Below are positions 19,147 through 27,508 of a stretch of 64,000 nucleotides of DNA, piece by piece. The notes under the pieces were generated by a model. That model had not been told where the DNA came from and ran no database searches. It worked only from the letters and a program-made list of their open reading frames with translations. This stretch comes from an uncultured Roseicyclus sp. (GTDB lineage Bacteria > Pseudomonadota > Alphaproteobacteria > Rhodobacterales > Rhodobacteraceae): the NCBI GenBank assembly GCA_947500415.1, contig CANMRT010000004.1, positions 62,001-126,000 on the forward strand, in the 5' to 3' direction. Each line of letters begins with the position of its first letter. Within the stretch, counting starts at the first letter, position 1. The position numbers were made by a program, and so were the translations under genes.

Positions 19147-20121
19147 CTATCGCGTGGAGAGATCCCCGAGCGCAGCAAGCAAAGCCGCGTCGAACGCTTC
19201 GGGGTCCTCGATCATAGGGATGTGGCCCACATCCGGGATCACGGTGAGCGTTGCCCCCGAGATCAGCGCGGCAAGGTTTTCGCCATCCGACAGCGGTGTG
19301 GTCGTATCTTCCGCCCCCCAGATCAGCGCCGTGGGCACGTCGAGGATCCGGTAAGCCTCCGATTGGGTGGAGGGCAACCCGACAGGCGGGATCAGGAGTG
19401 TAGGCAGCCACCGCGCAAGCGCCTCGGTTGAGCCTTGCTGGGTGGCGGGTTGCGAAAGCGTCTCGAGAACCTCGTCGGTCGCGGCCTCATCTCGGTGCAG
19501 GAAGGCCTGCAACAGCGGGCGAGAGACCAGTGGATTGGTCACTGTAGCCGATACCGCAACCTCGCGCAGCCAGACCGGGCGCAGGTAGGCGGGCAACTCC
19601 TCCGTTCCGGTCGGGTCCAGCGGCAAGGCGCCTGCAATAACTGTCAGGGATTGCACGGCATCGGGGCGCTGCATCACGGCCTCAACAGCTGCCCCCGCGC
19701 CAAAGGAATGGGCCACCAGGTGCGGCTGCATTCCCAGCGCATCCATGAACGCCAAGATGCGTTCGGCATTGGACGACCGCCCAAAATCAGCATCAGGCGG
19801 ACGCCCGGAATACCCCATGGGCGGCACGTCGATAGCGACGGCGAAATACCCCGCGTCGGCCAATTCCTCCAACGTGTGCATCCAAGTGCCAGACCATCCG
19901 ACCGAGCCGTGGATCAGTAACACTTCCTCCCCATCGGGCGGTCCCATGGCGATCGAAAAGGTCTCGCCCTGTGCCGTAGACACGTGCCGCCCGATGTCCG
20001 GCGCGGTATCGGCGTAGTCCGTCTCACGCAGATGCGCGGCAAGGCGCAGACCGGTCAATGCCAGAACGGTCAGCAGAACAATCGCGAGGATCAGGCGCAG
20101 AAGAAATCGCATGATCCGCAT
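19147..20121 (-). CDS. Alpha/beta-fold hydrolase, membrane-anchored
   Basis: I start at ATG 20121 (MRIMRFLLRL) rather than the TTG at 20172; the product has 324 residues. A single N-terminal membrane anchor is followed by the alpha/beta hydrolase core: oxyanion segment LLIHGSVGWSGTW, nucleophile elbow LVAHSFGAGAAVE, acid loop WGAEDTTTPLSDGE and the catalytic His in DVGHIPMIEDPE. The PPMGYSGRP loop resembles haloalkane-dehalogenase/epoxide-hydrolase relatives, but the substrate is not predictable. It is divergent from the MFS gene, the coding starts lying about 50 bases apart. Confidence 0.85.
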   Translation of the reverse strand: MRIMRFLLRLILAIVLLTVLALTGLRLAAHLRETDYADTAPDIGRHVSTAQGETFSIAMGPPDGEEVLLIHGSVGWSGTWMHTLEELADAGYFAVAIDVPPMGYSGRPPDADFGRSSNAERILAFMDALGMQPHLVAHSFGAGAAVEAVMQRPDAVQSLTVIAGALPLDPTGTEELPAYLRPVWLREVAVSATVTNPLVSRPLLQAFLHRDEAATDEVLETLSQPATQQGSTEALARWLPTLLIPPVGLPSTQSEAYRILDVPTALIWGAEDTTTPLSDGENLAALISGATLTVIPDVGHIPMIEDPEAFDAALLAALGDLSTR

Positions 20122-20171
20122 TGTGCCCGCCATCAGCCTCTGTGCAAGCTTTCGGTATAGGAGACCCGTCA

Positions 20172-21419
20172 ATGCCCGCCTTGATCCGAGAAAACCGCAA
20201 CTTCCGCCTGATGATGTCCGGGGCCGGATTGGCGAACCTTTCGGACGGGATCGGCGTACTGGCCTTCCCCTGGCTCGCGACCCTCATCACAACCGATCCA
20301 CGCGCTTTGGCAATTGTCGCATTTGCCACTCGCATTCCGTGGTTTCTTTGGTCGCTGCCGGTTGGCGTTCTGACCGACAGAGCAGACCGCCAAAAGATGA
20401 TGGTGCGCGCAGATCTCGCGCGGATGGCGCTGGCGATGGCTGTAGTGGCCCTGATCCTGACCGGCCCCACGGGGGCAGAAGGCACGCAAGCAGTGTGGAT
20501 GATTGCAGGTCTATCGGCCTTGGCTTTTCTGATGGGCACGGCCGAGGTCTTCCGGGACAACGCGGCGCAAACCGCCCTTCCAAGCGTCGTGGACAAGGAC
20601 CGTCTGGAGGAAGCGAACGGACAAATCTGGTCTGTCGAACAGGTGATGGGCCAATTCGTGGGCCCGCCATTGGCCGGTTTCCTGATCGCCGTGGCCGTCC
20701 CTGCTCCGTTTGTGTTTGAGGCCGTGGGTTTTGCCCTGGCGGCGTGGGCCGTTTGGGCCATCGCCTTTCCGGTGCGTACCATCGTCTCTGAGCGAGAAGG
20801 CTTCTGGCGCGAGATGCGCGCAGGGTGGGATTGGCTGCGCCAGCACAAGGTGATCCTGCAACTGGCGCTCATCCTTGGCGGCTTGAACGCGGCACATATG
20901 GCCGGGTTCACTGTGTTGGTCCTTTATTCGCAGGAGGTGCTTGGCCTGGGGGCCGTCGGCTACGGCCTGCTGCTGACCGCCGGGGCCGCAGGTGGCGTAG
21001 CGGGCGGACTAATTTGCCCCACATTGGCCCGCCGCTTCGGCTCAGAGCGCAGTTTGTGGATTGCGCTCGCGCTCATGCCAATCCCCTTCCTGGGCCTCTA
21101 TCTATTCAGTTCAATCCCGCTTGCCGTGGCCATGCTGTTCCTGGAAACCTTCGTGGCGGTCCTATGGAACGTGGTGACGGTGTCCTACCGGCAACGGGTC
21201 ATCCCCGACGCACTGCTGGGTCGGGTCAATTCCATCTACCGCTTCTTCGGCTGGGGTATGATGCCCATCGGCGCATTGGCGGGCGGTTGGATTATGGCCG
21301 TGGCCGAGCCCTCCATGGGCCGTGAAGATGCCCTGCGCCTTGTGTTCCTGATCGGGGCGGGGGCATTCGTGGCATTGTTCGCCTATGGGGTCGCGCGGCT
21401 GCGACTGCCCCGCGCGTAA
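20172..21419 (+). CDS. MFS exporter of the DHA3 (MFS_3/EntS-like) type
   Basis: A 415-residue protein with about 12 membrane segments. The N-terminal RENRNFRLMMSGAGLANLSD, the loop 2-3 motif GVLTDRADRQKMM, and FRDNAAQTALPSVVDKDRLEEANG between helices 4 and 6 are typical of the MFS_3 family (enterobactin exporter EntS, macrolide efflux MefA). It likely exports a small molecule by proton antiport. No biosynthetic genes adjoin it, so no substrate is suggested. Divergent from the hydrolase and convergent with the VOC gene. Confidence 0.88.
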   Translation: MPALIRENRNFRLMMSGAGLANLSDGIGVLAFPWLATLITTDPRALAIVAFATRIPWFLWSLPVGVLTDRADRQKMMVRADLARMALAMAVVALILTGPTGAEGTQAVWMIAGLSALAFLMGTAEVFRDNAAQTALPSVVDKDRLEEANGQIWSVEQVMGQFVGPPLAGFLIAVAVPAPFVFEAVGFALAAWAVWAIAFPVRTIVSEREGFWREMRAGWDWLRQHKVILQLALILGGLNAAHMAGFTVLVLYSQEVLGLGAVGYGLLLTAGAAGGVAGGLICPTLARRFGSERSLWIALALMPIPFLGLYLFSSIPLAVAMLFLETFVAVLWNVVTVSYRQRVIPDALLGRVNSIYRFFGWGMMPIGALAGGWIMAVAEPSMGREDALRLVFLIGAGAFVALFAYGVARLRLPRA

Positions 21420-21426
21420 CCCGGTC

Positions 21427-21804
21427 TCAGTACTGCACCACTTCGATCTCCAGACCATTATCGTCGTGGAAATAGAACCTGCGGCCTGGCTCGTAATCTG
21501 CGTGGGAGTATGGCGTATATCCAAGCTCCTTCACACGCGTTTCCGTGGCATCAATATCCCCGACCACAACGCCCACATGGTTCAGCCCATTGACGTGCGC
21601 GTAGTTGTCAGTCGCATCGCTCAAAGGCGTCGCCGGCGCGTAGAGCGCCAGGTAGCTGTTCTCACCTCCGACATGCACGGAATAGCCACCGTCTTTGGCC
21701 GCCCCCTGCCAGCGAACGTGCCACCCGAATAACCTGCTCAGCATGTCTGCTGTCGCTTTGGGGTCAGGCACGGTGACGTTGAGATGTTCGAGGTGGGCTT
21801 GCAT
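21427..21804 (-). CDS. VOC (glyoxalase/bleomycin-resistance) superfamily protein
   Basis: A 125-residue single-module pair of beta-alpha-beta-beta-beta units: HLEHLNVTVPDPKATADML at the start and GLNHVGVVVGDIDATETR at the midpoint, then FYFHDDNGLEIEVVQY with the metal-binding Glu near the C terminus. The metal ligands His6/His-like and Glu are present, so a divalent-metal enzyme is plausible, but whether it is a lyase, dioxygenase or binding protein is open. It is monocistronic; the response-regulator terminator lies 72 bases upstream of its start on the same strand. Confidence 0.85.
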   Translation of the reverse strand: MQAHLEHLNVTVPDPKATADMLSRLFGWHVRWQGAAKDGGYSVHVGGENSYLALYAPATPLSDATDNYAHVNGLNHVGVVVGDIDATETRVKELGYTPYSHADYEPGRRFYFHDDNGLEIEVVQY

Positions 21805-21876
21805 GTGTCGGCTCCTGTTTCTTAGGTCGACTCTCTTGATAATTCCTCAAGTCCACCTGAGGTAAAGCGCTTTCTC

Positions 21877-21905
21877 AAAAAAAAGCCCGGACGCGAGGTC
21901 CGGGC
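21877..21905 (-). terminator. Rho-independent terminator of the response-regulator gene
   Basis: On the minus strand an 8-bp GC-rich stem (GCCCGGAC / GTCCGGGC) with a 5-base loop is followed by eight T residues. It lies 58 bases after the response-regulator stop. Confidence 0.9.
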
Positions 21906-21963
21906 CAGTCAACAGGGAGAGATGATGCCGTAACCCGGGCATCGACGGGTACTGAATTACTGT

Positions 21964-22650
21964 TCACGCAACCAGACGATAGCCGCCCGATTCGGTCACA
22001 AGAAGGCGGGCATTGGACGGATCTGGTTCAATTTTCTGACGCAGACGGTAGATGTGCGTCTCCAACGTGTGGGTCGTGACGCCAGCATTGTAGCCCCAGA
22101 CCTCATGCAGAAGGATATCGCGGGCCACGACGCCATCCTGCGCGCGGTATAGGAACTTGAGGATGTTAGTCTCTTTCTCGGTCAGGCGGATCTTCCGCTC
22201 ATCCTCGGTGATCAGCATCTTCATGGCGGGCTTAAACGTATACGGCCCAAGCTGGAAAACGGCGTCTTCACTCTGCTCATGCTGGCGCAACTGCGCGCGA
22301 ATGCGAGCCAGAAGGACCGGAAAGCGGAACGGCTTGGTGACGTAATCATTGGCGCCCGCGTCGAGGCCAAGGATTGTGTCAGCGTCGCTGTCATGGCCCG
22401 TCAGCATCAAGACCGGGCATTTCACACCCTGTTTGCGCATCAGGCGGCACAATTCGCGGCCGTCGGTGTCGGGCAGACCCACGTCAAGGATCACAAGATC
22501 GTAGATGCCTTCCTTGGCGCGTTCCATTGCCTGCGACCCGTTGGCAGCCTCAAAGACATCAAAGTCTTCGGTCATCACCAATTGTTCACTCAGCGCTTCG
22601 CGCAGGTCGTCATCATCGTCGACGAGAAGGATTTTCTTGAGGTTTGCCAT
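21964..22650 (-). CDS. OmpR-family response regulator (CenR-like)
   Basis: A 228-residue two-domain regulator. The receiver has the acidic cluster LLVDDDDDLRE, phospho-acceptor Asp56 in VILDVGLPDTDG, and Lys106 in DYVTKPF. The C-terminal winged helix includes RLTEKETNILKFL, HEVWGYNAGVTTHTLETHIY and RLRQKIE, ending TESGGYRLVA. The block AGANDYVTKPFRFPVLLARI with HEQSEDA resembles what I recall of CenR, the response regulator of envelope and division control in Caulobacter and Rhodobacter; that identity is a recollection, not a search result. No kinase is adjacent. It has its own terminator and is divergent from ribA. Confidence 0.9.
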   Translation of the reverse strand: MANLKKILLVDDDDDLREALSEQLVMTEDFDVFEAANGSQAMERAKEGIYDLVILDVGLPDTDGRELCRLMRKQGVKCPVLMLTGHDSDADTILGLDAGANDYVTKPFRFPVLLARIRAQLRQHEQSEDAVFQLGPYTFKPAMKMLITEDERKIRLTEKETNILKFLYRAQDGVVARDILLHEVWGYNAGVTTHTLETHIYRLRQKIEPDPSNARLLVTESGGYRLVA

Positions 22651-22800
22651 CTGATTGCGTCCCCGTGTTCGCTTTTCCGTTGCAAGGACATGACCCCGAG
22701 GGGCCCGGTTTGTCTACGGATGTAACCGTTCCTCACGCCCGTGTGTGAGTTGGTGAGGGAATGTTTCAATTTCTGTCATGGACGTATTATGTGGTCGGTG

Positions 22801-23874
22801 ATGACGCTTTTGCCCTCCCCTTCCGAGTTGGTGGCCCGCGCGCGCAGTGATATGCGGGTGGGATTGCCGGTTGTGTTGCGGGGGGAAGATCGGCTGCTGA
22901 TGGTGCTGGCAGCAGAAACCGCGCGGGCCGACCGGCTTGAAGCGATGCGCGGACTTGGGCCTGTGGTGGCCGCCATCACGGGCTGGCGCGCGGCAACGCT
23001 GAAAGTGCGGGTCTACGACGGGGACATCGCACGGATTGCATTGCCCCGCGACGCTGGCGCGGAATGGCTGTGCGACCTCGCCGATCCAGCCTGCGATCTA
23101 AACGCACCTCTGCGCGGGCCGTTTCGAGAATTGCGTGATGGAGATGCGACCCTGCACCGCTTAGCGCTGGTTTTGGTAAAGTCGGCTCAGCTTTTGCCCG
23201 CCGTGGCCGCGGTTGAAGTGGCGGATGTTCCGGACGGTTTGACAGTTCTGAACGCGCGGTTCGCGGCAGAAGAGCTGGCAGCCGCACCGGCTCTTGCACC
23301 TGTCGCGGCGGCAGGGCTGCCGATGGAAGCCAGCGAGGCCGGGCGCCTGCATATCTTCCGCCCCGGCAATGGCGAGATAGAACACTACGCGATTGAGATC
23401 GGACGTCCGGATCGGTCAAAGCCTGTGCTGGCACGTTTGCATTCCGCCTGCTTCACAGGGGATGTTTTGGGATCGCTCAAGTGCGATTGCGGCCCGCAAC
23501 TGCGCACGGCTTTGGCAGAGATGGGCAGACAAGGCGCTGGCGTTCTGCTTTACCTCAATCAAGAGGGGCGCGGGATCGGCCTGGCCAACAAGATGCGCGC
23601 CTATGCATTGCAGGACCAGGGGTTCGATACCGTCGAAGCTAACCACCGCCTTGGGTTCGATGATGATGAACGCGATTTCCGCCTTGGGGCAGGCTTGCTG
23701 AAACGCATGGGCTTTGGTGCCGTGCGTCTGATGACGAACAATCCCCGCAAGGTTGAAATGATGGGAGCCGAAGGCGTGGATGTGGTCGAACGTGTGCCGC
23801 TGGTGACGCCCACCAACCGGTTCAACGCCCACTATCTTGATGTGAAGCGGACGAAATCAGGGCATTTTCTGTGA
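22801..23874 (+). CDS. ribA: GTP cyclohydrolase II with N-terminal extension
   Basis: I start at ATG 22801 (357 residues); 22789 is an in-frame alternative. The C-terminal ~200 residues are a full GTP cyclohydrolase II: LARLHSACFTGDVLGSLKCD with the three zinc cysteines (C-x10-C-x-C), LNQEGRGIGLANKMRAY, the FDDDERDF segment, and RLMTNNPRKVEMM. The N-terminal ~150 residues are Ala-rich and match no active DHBP synthase motif that I can see; related alphaproteobacterial RibA proteins have the same extension. The enzyme performs the first step of riboflavin synthesis, turning GTP into the diaminopyrimidine intermediate plus formate. A 39-bp hairpin repeat follows. Confidence 0.93.
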   Translation: MTLLPSPSELVARARSDMRVGLPVVLRGEDRLLMVLAAETARADRLEAMRGLGPVVAAITGWRAATLKVRVYDGDIARIALPRDAGAEWLCDLADPACDLNAPLRGPFRELRDGDATLHRLALVLVKSAQLLPAVAAVEVADVPDGLTVLNARFAAEELAAAPALAPVAAAGLPMEASEAGRLHIFRPGNGEIEHYAIEIGRPDRSKPVLARLHSACFTGDVLGSLKCDCGPQLRTALAEMGRQGAGVLLYLNQEGRGIGLANKMRAYALQDQGFDTVEANHRLGFDDDERDFRLGAGLLKRMGFGAVRLMTNNPRKVEMMGAEGVDVVERVPLVTPTNRFNAHYLDVKRTKSGHFL

Positions 23875-23884
23875 CCCCGCTCCG

Positions 23885-23923
23885 CTCAATCGCTCCTCCA
23901 GCCTCCGGCTGTCCTCGCAGCTG
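23885..23923 (+). repeat. 39-bp hairpin repeat, copy A
   Basis: Between ribA and the L,D-transpeptidase gene. It matches the inverted copy at 33744-33782 at 32 of 39 positions. The centre forms a 5-bp stem CAGCC-tcc-GGCTG; in copy B both changed stem pairs are compensated (CGGCT-tgc-AGCCG). The flanks (CAATCGCTCCTCC and GTCCTCGCAGCT) are identical. Confidence 0.6.
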
Positions 23924-23937
23924 TTTTGGCTAAAGGG

Positions 23938-24450
23938 ATGACATCTCCCGAAGATATGGTTCTCTCGCCGTCAGGCTTGCGGTTCTGGGGTGCGCGTTTG
24001 CCGTTCACCGTCGGGCGCGGCGGTGTGGTTGCGGATAAGCGCGAAGGAGATGGCGGAACGCCCGTTGGCGCACATCGGATCGTTGGCTGCCTCTTCAGAC
24101 CGGACCGCATGGCGCGCCCATGCGATTGGGCGGTGCCAGTGGGGCCAAGCGATCTTTGGTCAGACGATGTGCGCTTCCCCGACTACAACACCATGGTGCG
24201 CGCGCCCTACAAGGGATCAGCGGAACGGCTGATGCGCGGGGATCGGCTCTATGACCTCGTGCTCGTCACGGATTGGAATTGGCCCGATGCAGAGCCCGGG
24301 CGCGGGTCAGCAATATTCATCCACCAATGGCGGGGTCCGGGTCGACCGACCGAAGGTTGTGTCGGTCTCAATCCCGCTCATTTGCGCTGGATCGTGCCGC
24401 GGATCAGCTACGCCACACGGCTGATCGTGCCGGAGACCCTTGCGACCTAA
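23938..24450 (+). CDS. L,D-transpeptidase (YkuD-fold) family protein
   Basis: From ATG 23938 (a TTG at 23926 and an ATG at 23956 are also possible) the protein has about 170 residues, one YkuD domain and no signal peptide. The catalytic region reads IFIHQWRGPGRPTEGCVGL: a conserved His, then the nucleophile Cys in TEGCVGL, the form found in the YcbB/ErfK-related subfamily rather than the SHGC form. Earlier it has KREGDGGTPVGAHRIVG, the other family block. L,D-transpeptidases make 3-3 cross-links or tether proteins in peptidoglycan. The absence of an export signal in this subgroup leaves its location unsure. Its stop overlaps the convergent yggS stop by four bases. Confidence 0.85.
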   Translation: MTSPEDMVLSPSGLRFWGARLPFTVGRGGVVADKREGDGGTPVGAHRIVGCLFRPDRMARPCDWAVPVGPSDLWSDDVRFPDYNTMVRAPYKGSAERLMRGDRLYDLVLVTDWNWPDAEPGRGSAIFIHQWRGPGRPTEGCVGLNPAHLRWIVPRISYATRLIVPETLAT

Positions 24451-25100
24451 ACGTAGTCACGCTCCCCAAAGATCGCGGAACCTACACGGATATGCGTGGC
24501 CCCTTGTGCGATCGCGGATTCGAAATCCGACGACATGCCCATAGAAAGCCCAGTGAGCCCGTTTCTGGCGGCAATCTTGGCAAGAAGCGCGAAGTGGAGG
24601 CTCGGTTCCTCTTCCACTGGCGGGATGCACATGAGGCCTTTGATTGGCAGATCCAGCGCGCGAGCATCAGCGATGAAAGCGTCGGCATCGGATGGCAAGC
24701 AGCCGGCTTTCTGAGACTCTTCGCCCGTGTTGACCTGAATGAACAGGTCAGGACTTTTCCCCCGCTCCTGCGCCAGGCGCGCGAGCGTTTGCGCCAGTTT
24801 GGGGCGATCGAGGGTATGAATCGTTGAGAACATCTCAACCGCTTGCCGCGCTTTGTTGGTCTGCAAGGGCCCGATGAGATGCAAATCAATACCGTCGAAC
24901 TGATCCTGAAACGCGGGCCAACGCCCCTGCGCCTCCTGCACCCGGTTTTCACCATAGATGCGGTGACCTTCTTCAAGGACAGCCTGCACCCGTTCCGGCG
25001 GTTGCACCTTGGAGACTGCGATCAGGGTAATATCGGCAGGATCGCGGCCATGGGCCTGTGCTGCAGTTTCGATGCGGGCGGTGATTTCAGTCAGTGACAT
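24447..25100 (-). CDS. yggS: YggS-family pyridoxal 5'-phosphate homeostasis protein
   Basis: A 217-residue TIM-barrel protein. PLP-binding Lys is in LIAVSKVQPPE (about K31); IYGENRVQEAQGRW, LHLIGPLQTNKARQAV, VNTGEESQKAGC, LSMGMSSDFESAIAQGAT and RVGSAIFGERDY are the canonical YggS/PLPBP blocks. The protein binds PLP and buffers free cofactor; it has no known catalytic reaction. It is convergent with the L,D-transpeptidase (4-base stop overlap). Three short inverted repeats occupy the region between it and the porin. Confidence 0.95.
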   Translation of the reverse strand: MSLTEITARIETAAQAHGRDPADITLIAVSKVQPPERVQAVLEEGHRIYGENRVQEAQGRWPAFQDQFDGIDLHLIGPLQTNKARQAVEMFSTIHTLDRPKLAQTLARLAQERGKSPDLFIQVNTGEESQKAGCLPSDADAFIADARALDLPIKGLMCIPPVEEEPSLHFALLAKIAARNGLTGLSMGMSSDFESAIAQGATHIRVGSAIFGERDYV

Positions 25101-25117
25101 GTCACCGGTCCTTAAGG

Positions 25118-25211
25118 CACTTTTCGAAAAGTGGCATCCCCAAACGCTGCCTGAACTCAAAGAGTTCAACGCGTTTCGGTATTGAGTAGACCCCGCATTT
25201 CGAAAAATGCG
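25118..25211. repeat. Cluster of three short inverted repeats
   Basis: Within 94 bases between yggS and the porin terminator lie CACTTTTCGAAAAGTG (25118-25133, perfect), TGAACTC-AAA-GAGTTCA (25152-25168, perfect 7-bp arms) and CGCATTT-CGAA-AAATGCG (25194-25211). The first and third share a TTTCGAAA core and are each followed by a C-run and AAA, suggesting a repeated unit. Confidence 0.5.
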
Positions 25212-25220
25212 CGCCCCCAA

Positions 25221-25249
25221 AAGAAAAGAGCGGGCACAAGGCCCGCTCT
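25221..25249 (-). terminator. Rho-independent terminator of the porin gene
   Basis: On the minus strand, a 9-bp stem AGAGCGGGC / GCCCGCTCT with a CTTGT loop is followed by TTTCTTTT. It begins 27 bases after the porin stop at 25276. Confidence 0.9.
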
Positions 25250-25275
25250 CTCCGTAATCCGATAATCCGTTAGGA

Positions 25276-26418
25276 TTAGAAGGACATTGCCACGCCGAGC
25301 GACCACGTCGAGGACGTGCCGAGCGTTGCGGCCGCGTTGCCGAGGTCGGCAACGTTGTGACCGGTTGCTTCTGCGTTCAGAGCGTCGATCGAGGACGAAC
25401 CATAACCGAGGTGTGCGGAAAGACCGCCGCCCAGGTCATAGGAAGCCGCGAGGCCGTAGCCCGAGGAGTCAACCACAGTTGCGGTCGAATCCCAGTCAAA
25501 CTGACCGTAGTTGGCGTGCACGGTGATGTCGCCGAATGCATAAGATGCACCAACCGCCATGTGCGTACCCGAGAAGTTGTACGTCGCATTGGGGTTGTTG
25601 ACGTTGATAACCGAGTAGTTGATGCCAGCCGACAGACCGCTGTCGAGAGCGACAGTTGCCGAGATACCGGTGATGTCGAAACCCTGTGCACCAGCGGTGG
25701 TTGGGTCCATATCGTTAACGGCCTGGTAGCCAGCGCCGATGGTGTAGGAACCACCGCCGAAGGAACCAGCGTAGCTTGCGCCGATGCCGTAAACTGCGTC
25801 ACCAGTGAGGTTGTCACCTGCGTCGGTGTCGCCAGCGGCGATCGGCAGGTTGAACAGCAGCGGTGCAGCAGTCGGAGCGGCAGTCGGGAAGGTGTCGGCG
25901 CGAGTTGCGTCGTCATCCATCTCGATCGAGCCAGTGATCGTGAAGCCGGACACCGAGTAGGAGTACGACAGGATCTGGCCGTCATACGCGCCGTCGAGGC
26001 CCGCGTTGCCGGAGTAACCAGCGTGGCCGGTTTCTGCGTCGTTGATGGAACCCGGCGAACCGATGTTCACTTCCTGCATGCCAGCATCGAAGCCGCCATC
26101 GGTGTCACCAAGGGTGAGCGTGCCGAAGTCGCCGGAGATGAAGACTGCAGTGCCGAAATCGTTGTTGGTTGCGCCAGTTGCGCCGCCAGCGATTTCGTCC
26201 AGGTCAACGGCTGCGCCGAAGGTGATGCCGCTGTCGGTTTCGCCCGAGAGGGTGAAGGTGACATCGATATCCTGGTGGAATTGAGTGACAGTGTTGCCGG
26301 ACCCGCCGACGACACCCATTTCTGCGGAGCCCGACAGCGCCACACCTGCGTGGCCGTCTGCGGCTGCCATGCCAGCCGACGCAACAAGCGCGGTCGTGGC
26401 AAAGAGAACCTTTTTCAT
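25276..26418 (-). CDS. Rhodobacterial-type outer-membrane porin
   Basis: A 380-residue beta-barrel protein. It starts MKKVLFATTALVASAGMAAA, a signal peptide cut near residue 21, and ends ...LGVAMSF, with the C-terminal aromatic residue needed for BAM insertion. The mature part alternates short polar and hydrophobic strands and has acidic, glycine-rich loops (ETDSGITFGAAVDLDEIAGG), as in the porins of Rhodobacter. It forms an open pore for small solutes in the outer membrane. GAGGGAAAAACC precedes the start. It is strongly expressed in relatives; it has its own terminator and a 512-base upstream gap. Confidence 0.92.
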   Translation of the reverse strand: MKKVLFATTALVASAGMAAADGHAGVALSGSAEMGVVGGSGNTVTQFHQDIDVTFTLSGETDSGITFGAAVDLDEIAGGATGATNNDFGTAVFISGDFGTLTLGDTDGGFDAGMQEVNIGSPGSINDAETGHAGYSGNAGLDGAYDGQILSYSYSVSGFTITGSIEMDDDATRADTFPTAAPTAAPLLFNLPIAAGDTDAGDNLTGDAVYGIGASYAGSFGGGSYTIGAGYQAVNDMDPTTAGAQGFDITGISATVALDSGLSAGINYSVINVNNPNATYNFSGTHMAVGASYAFGDITVHANYGQFDWDSTATVVDSSGYGLAASYDLGGGLSAHLGYGSSSIDALNAEATGHNVADLGNAAATLGTSSTWSLGVAMSF

Positions 26419-26930
26419 GGTTTTTCCCTCGTGTTCACTTAGAAGGTGCACCCCAAAACAGGACATCCGTATTGGGTATGCCCCTATCTCGCCGTTTGAG
26501 GTGGTGATTGCAAGAAAGGGTCCGGACCGCCCAAAAGGTTCACTCTCGCATGGTGCAGACATGCCACAGTGCCAGTCTACGGGAACCCCAGAAAGCGCTT
26601 TTACGTCCTAATATGAAGGCCGCAAAGCACAGAGGCCTGTGAAATGGTTGGGAAATCAGGAATCGCGGATTCTCAGTCTCTACTCCAGATTCGACCCACG
26701 AACGGACCGAATTTCATCCGCATCCGGACCCGATTCCATCTCTCGCACATCCACCTAACGCACGATTCGTCCTCCTAGTGGTGTCCGCTCTGACGATCGG
26801 TGCGACATTGCTCGGTGCGATTCCCCACCCCTGAAGATTACGTTTACGGCAGCGGCCAAATGGCAGGCCTTGCTGCGTCAGGCGAGCTTGGGTAGAACGG
26901 CGCAACAGGTTTGAGCAGGGCTGTCTTATT
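26419..26930. other. 512-bp intergenic region with a GANTC cluster
   Basis: No supported gene, tRNA or repeat was found here between the divergent porin and DUF3576 genes. It carries six GANTC sites (CcrM methylation targets) in 164 bases: 26660, 26668, 26688, 26732, 26764 and 26819. At this base composition about 0.6 would be expected in that length by a hand estimate. No site was seen in the 240 bases nearest the porin. Confidence 0.6.
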
Positions 26931-27425
26931 ATGATGATGCGTTTGGGAAAGATCGTGGCCTTGGTGGCTGTTGCGGGTGTCCTCGCCGGCTGCGGTGGAG
27001 GCGATAGCATTTTCGCAAATGACACTGAGCGGCAAACGCAACGCCTTCAGGAACAAGGTATCGTGCGCGACGCCGATCGCGAAACGATCTTCGACCTGTT
27101 CAACAACGACAACGATCCCTCCGTCACTGTCGAGGTAAACAGCTACCTCTGGCAGGCCTCGCAGGAGATCCTCGATTTCATGCCTCTGGAGGCTGCAGAT
27201 CCCTTCACCGGCATCATGGCCTTCGGCTACGCAACACCTCCCGGCGGAAGCCGCGCTTATCGCGCAACGGTTTACGTGACCGACCCCGCGTTGGAGGCCC
27301 GCTCCCTGCGCGTCGCCCTGCAAGGTCGCAATGGCACCGCAGTTAGCCGCGCCACCGCCCGTCAGGTGGAAGACGCAATCCTGACCCGCGCGCGTCAGCT
27401 ACGGGTTGCGGACGGTCGGCTGTAG
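26931..27425 (+). CDS. DUF3576 lipoprotein
   Basis: A 164-residue protein with a lipoprotein signal (VLAGC, Cys at about 21) and the DUF3576 core: NSYLWQASQEILDFMPLEAA, PFTGIMAFGYATPPG and RAYRATVYVTDP. Members of this family occur immediately upstream of leuS and lptE across alphaproteobacteria. A function is not established; a periplasmic or outer-membrane role in envelope assembly has been inferred from the lptE neighbourhood. A strong terminator separates it from leuS, so it is transcribed on its own. Confidence 0.88.
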   Translation: MMMRLGKIVALVAVAGVLAGCGGGDSIFANDTERQTQRLQEQGIVRDADRETIFDLFNNDNDPSVTVEVNSYLWQASQEILDFMPLEAADPFTGIMAFGYATPPGGSRAYRATVYVTDPALEARSLRVALQGRNGTAVSRATARQVEDAILTRARQLRVADGRL

Positions 27426-27453
27426 ACCAGCCCGACTTGTCCGCTTAAACACA

Positions 27454-27478
27454 CGCCGGGTTCTCAACCCGGCGTTTT
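27454..27478 (+). terminator. Rho-independent terminator between DUF3576 and leuS
   Basis: A 9-bp perfect stem CGCCGGGTT / AACCCGGCG with a 3-base loop is followed by TTTT, 29 bases after the DUF3576 stop. Confidence 0.9.
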
Positions 27479-27508
27479 CATGTCCGCACTACCTCTTAGG
27501 AATATCAG

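Noticed and set aside
20122-20172. TTG start for the alpha/beta hydrolase at 20172
   Set aside because: It would overlap the divergent MFS start; ATG 20121 gives a cleaner membrane anchor.
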